This document shows positions 3,389 to 5,195 of a DNA stretch of 5,195 nt, piece by piece. Position numbers and translations under genes: made by a program. Source of the stretch: Nanobdellota archaeon (GTDB lineage: Archaea; Nanobdellota; Nanobdellia; Woesearchaeales; GW2011-AR9); the NCBI GenBank assembly GCA_030695605.1, contig JAUYQE010000094.1, positions 1 to 5,195 on the forward strand, given 5' to 3'. Under the pieces are notes generated by a model that did no database searches, was not told the origin of the DNA, and saw only the letters and a program-made list of their open reading frames with translations. The stretch's first letter is position 1; every line of letters starts with the position of its first letter.

Positions 3389-4828
3389 TCACGCGCCCAG
3401 CCGAAACACATTCGAATACGCTTTGCCCGCTCTCTTCCGGCCTTTCTTTTTGTACTCGACCGTCGCTCTGGGGAGCTGCAATGAGCCGAGAATCTGCAGC
3501 TTGGCTTTTAATTTGTACGTGATGATGCGATGCTCCTGCCCATCTAATTCTGCCAAGGACCATATCACTTTAGTTCCTTGCTTAAGGGGAGTTACGGAAA
3601 CCGGTTTTAAAGTACCCAGCTCCAGGCTTTTCTGCACGTTAGCAATGGCCGGAACATGATCTATAATCACCACGTCCCGCAGCGGCTTGCTGGTGCGGTT
3701 CCGCACATCCAGGGAAATTTTAATTTCGGACAAGCCCCCGTCTTCTGCACTTTTCGCCGTAACCGCCCGCTTCGTTACCACAATAGGCGAGCGCACCGCC
3801 CATGAAAACACGCCGAAGAACATCAGAATGGCCAGGATGTAAAACAGCATACGATAATTTGTCACAAACTGTACAGTGGTTGTTTCATTAGGCCCGAGCG
3901 TGACTGCCCAAACCAGCGAACGCTTCTCGTCGATCGGGCGAACCTCGCCGTCGCCCGTCGTAAACAGCGCCCGCCACGCCGAGATTGGGATGCTTACCTC
4001 CTGGGTATTGCGCACATTGCCCGTGTTCGTAATCTTTAACGTCGTAAAAATCTTAAAGAACTTCTTCTCCTCCGACACATCCAGAGAAAAGCCTGGCACC
4101 AACGGCAGGATCTCAATCTTCTGCTGTACTACATTTACCGTCTCTTCGTCCCGTTTAAACACAAAGAATAAAGTGTATTCTTTGGGCTGCTGGAACGGAT
4201 TAGGCTCGACGCTAAACTCCACCGTCTTCTGGCCGAGGGGCGGCAAGTCAATAGCTATTTCTTTGGAAAATTCCAGGATCTCACTCTCGATGATGACACG
4301 CAAATCACGTAAATTGAGCGGATTGCGGTTTTCGACGAAGAGCTTGATGGAAACGGTTTCCCGGGGGTCGATCTTCTCCGGCATATCCACGGTAGCCCGG
4401 ATCGTCGGCCGGTAGTCCAGCGGCTGTTCCGGCGCGAGATATATTTTTAGCTTCTGGTCATAGCGCTCCCCCAGATCACTTTCAACCGTGACAAATATGT
4501 TGTAAATCCCCGGCGGGAAATCTTCCAGCGGCTGGGCATTGATCAGTACGGAACGCTTTTCTCCTGCATCCAGCTCCACAATCTTATCGCTCAGCGGTGA
4601 AGGGTCAACATTCCATCCCTGCCCGGATTGCAGCGAATAAATGCTATACCGCTGCTGCTGAGATTCCAGATTCTTTATCTCGATGCGGAACGAAGCGGCT
4701 TCAGTGGGCTTGATCTCGTTATCAAGAGGAACAACAACAATCTGGGAATTGGCTGCAGCCAAGCTGGCCAGAAGCACGGAAAAGAAGAGTGCCAAGAACA
4801 GGATACGGCGAGAGGAGAGAGATTTCAC
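3389..4828 (-). CDS. secreted Ig-like-domain protein with one membrane anchor
   Basis: 479 aa. Residues 1-26 form a signal peptide (basic start, hydrophobic FLALFFSVLLASLAAA, likely cleavage after AAA or AN). Three Ig-like, beta-rich domains follow (about 28-132, 142-242, 247-323), resembling NEW3/CARDB-type modules with phrases such as TEAASFRIEIKNLE, ETVSIKLFVENRNP and TTLKITNTGNVRN. One membrane helix covers about 327-345 (MLFYILAILMFFGVFSWAV), followed by basic residues (R346, K353, R354). A fourth beta-rich domain (about 365-458) resembles DUF11 (KISLDVRNRTSKPLRDVVII), with a basic tail (KKKGRKRAGK). Signal peptide plus one helix puts this last domain in the cytoplasm, which is unusual for its type. 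The start is GTG, because GGTGA (4836-4840) lies 7 nt upstream and the signal peptide begins there. It is followed by sepF, which has its own promoter. I recognise no named gene. Confidence 0.8.
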   Translation of the reverse strand: MKSLSSRRILFLALFFSVLLASLAAANSQIVVVPLDNEIKPTEAASFRIEIKNLESQQQRYSIYSLQSGQGWNVDPSPLSDKIVELDAGEKRSVLINAQPLEDFPPGIYNIFVTVESDLGERYDQKLKIYLAPEQPLDYRPTIRATVDMPEKIDPRETVSIKLFVENRNPLNLRDLRVIIESEILEFSKEIAIDLPPLGQKTVEFSVEPNPFQQPKEYTLFFVFKRDEETVNVVQQKIEILPLVPGFSLDVSEEKKFFKIFTTLKITNTGNVRNTQEVSIPISAWRALFTTGDGEVRPIDEKRSLVWAVTLGPNETTTVQFVTNYRMLFYILAILMFFGVFSWAVRSPIVVTKRAVTAKSAEDGGLSEIKISLDVRNRTSKPLRDVVIIDHVPAIANVQKSLELGTLKPVSVTPLKQGTKVIWSLAELDGQEHRIITYKLKAKLQILGSLQLPRATVEYKKKGRKRAGKAYSNVFRLGA

Positions 4829-4835
4829 TTTCTGT

Positions 4836-4840
4836 TCACC
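4836..4840 (-). promoter_or_regulatory. Shine-Dalgarno GGTGA fixing a GTG start
   Basis: GGTGA on the minus strand, part of the GGAGGTGAT consensus, is 7 nt from the GTG at 4826-4828. Confidence 0.55.
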
Positions 4841-4892
4841 AGCTTTTTTATTTTTAATTTAATCTTTAGTAGTTCTGCGGAAGAAATTCACC

Positions 4893-4902
4893 TATATAAA
4901 TA
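4893..4902. promoter_or_regulatory. bidirectional TATA element
   Basis: TATATAAATA on the plus strand reads TTTATATA (4900-4893) on the minus strand, identical to the sepF and HEPN boxes. Leftward use gives initiation near 4870 and a leader of about 42 nt for the 479-aa gene. Rightward use gives initiation near 4921-4924, exactly at the first paired base of the GC-rich structured element. Confidence 0.5.
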
Positions 4903-4920
4903 CTTCGATTCAGACGAAGA

Positions 4921-5190
4921 GGGGAGTCAAAAGATTTTTTGCACGCCACCGTCATGGCAGCAGACAGGCAACTCCTCGCACGGCTCGTCGTTGCCTTACC
5001 AGCCACCCCGGAGGGGGCTTCCCCCGGCTGGTCTGTGCCACGGCGGCGTGCGGCGAGGGGGGGGTCGCTCCCCACGGGATACCCGAGCAGGGCGACGACG
5101 AACGAATGTGAGGAGTCGACCGTCGCACCGCCGCACGTGGCACGTAAAGATGAAAAGCTCCAGACTACGTCTGAAAAGTACGGTCTCCCC
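4921..5190 (+). ncRNA. unidentified GC-rich structured RNA (strand uncertain)
   Basis: About 270 nt with no plausible coding frame, much richer in GC than its surroundings and packed with complementary segments. The ends pair: GGGGAG (4921-4926) with CTCCCC (5185-5190). A long arm joins GCACGCC (4941-4947) to GGCGTGC (5045-5051), CCGT to ACGG, GGCA to TGCC and CAGAC to GTCTG, leading to a three-way junction with two hairpins (AGGCAAC 4966-4972 with GTTGCCT 4990-4996; CAGCC 5000-5004 with GGCTG 5026-5030). Further hairpins lie at 5064-5096 and 5161-5173. The loop of the first hairpin can pair with 5107-5114, a possible pseudoknot. Plus strand is favoured by the TATA element about 24 bp upstream of the first paired base. 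One A-C mismatch that becomes G-U on the other strand argues the opposite way. RNase P and SRP signatures were not convincing. It may continue past the window. Confidence 0.45.
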
Positions 5191-5195
5191 GAAAG

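Noticed and set aside
3876..4415. 179-codon plus-strand frame opposite the 479-aa gene
   Set aside because: It lies wholly inside a well-supported gene; its translation is low in recognisable structure and it has no promoter or Shine-Dalgarno.
4866..5143. Minus-strand reading frames of 63-69 codons across the GC-rich block
   Set aside because: Arg/Pro/Gly/Ala-rich translations without domains, frames overlapping one another, and strong base pairing of the DNA point to RNA rather than protein.
5143..5182. Possible C/D box guide RNA: GATGA near 5149 and CTGA at 5171-5174
   Set aside because: The C box is degenerate, no second D'/C' pair is present, and the stretch between holds a tight CAGAC-TAC-GTCTG hairpin rather than an open guide.
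4921..5190. RNase P RNA
   Set aside because: The conserved P4 strands (GAGGAA-AGUCC type and ACAGAA...GGCUUAU type) were not found on either strand.
4921..5190. SRP (7S) RNA
   Set aside because: Size and end pairing fit, and one internal loop has AGCA, but no GNRR tip with the conserved helix 8 loop was found, and the arm order does not match the usual layout.

Overview
The window looks like part of a small-genome archaeon, most likely DPANN (Woesearchaeota/Pacearchaeota-like). This is inferred from three things. Archaeal TATA elements of the form TTTATATA or TTTAAATA lie about 45-70 bp upstream of starts. A SepF of the archaeal type is encoded. A tRNA-Ser gene lacks an encoded CCA end and carries a short intron at the archaeal 37/38 splice position. 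All well-supported genes read on the minus strand, so transcription runs from right to left.

Right end (about 4829-5195): an intergenic region with a TATA element usable in both directions (4893-4902), then a strikingly GC-rich, heavily self-complementary block (4921-5190) that looks like a structured non-coding RNA of unrecognised family. Its strand is not settled. Next come a signal-peptide, Ig-like-domain, single-pass membrane protein (3389-4828, GTG start) and sepF (2890-3273, shorter than the longest ORF because its promoter lies inside the longer reading). Overlapping the sepF stop is a promoter-like element for tRNA-Ser(GCU) (2688-2788, 17-nt intron). The tRNA leader repeats the first 14 nt of the tRNA and folds into a two-tier hairpin.

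Middle (1390-2680): a membrane-anchored, apparently complete seven-bladed beta-propeller protein. Upstream of it lie an 18-bp perfect palindrome and two direct repeats placed 51 bp apart. A hairpin terminator follows its stop.

Left end (47-1380): an AT-richer HEPN/MNT toxin-antitoxin-type operon. Its promoter is bracketed by four related dyads, and a possible 37-aa small ORF reads away from it on the plus strand. The block is bounded by two near-identical 14-nt direct repeats, so it may be a small acquired islet; the same repeats could instead be a shared 3'-end hairpin.

The functional themes are cell division or envelope (SepF plus a membrane protein), translation (tRNA-Ser and the unidentified RNA), and a defence or stress module (HEPN/MNT). 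No CRISPR array, insertion sequence or rRNA was recognised.
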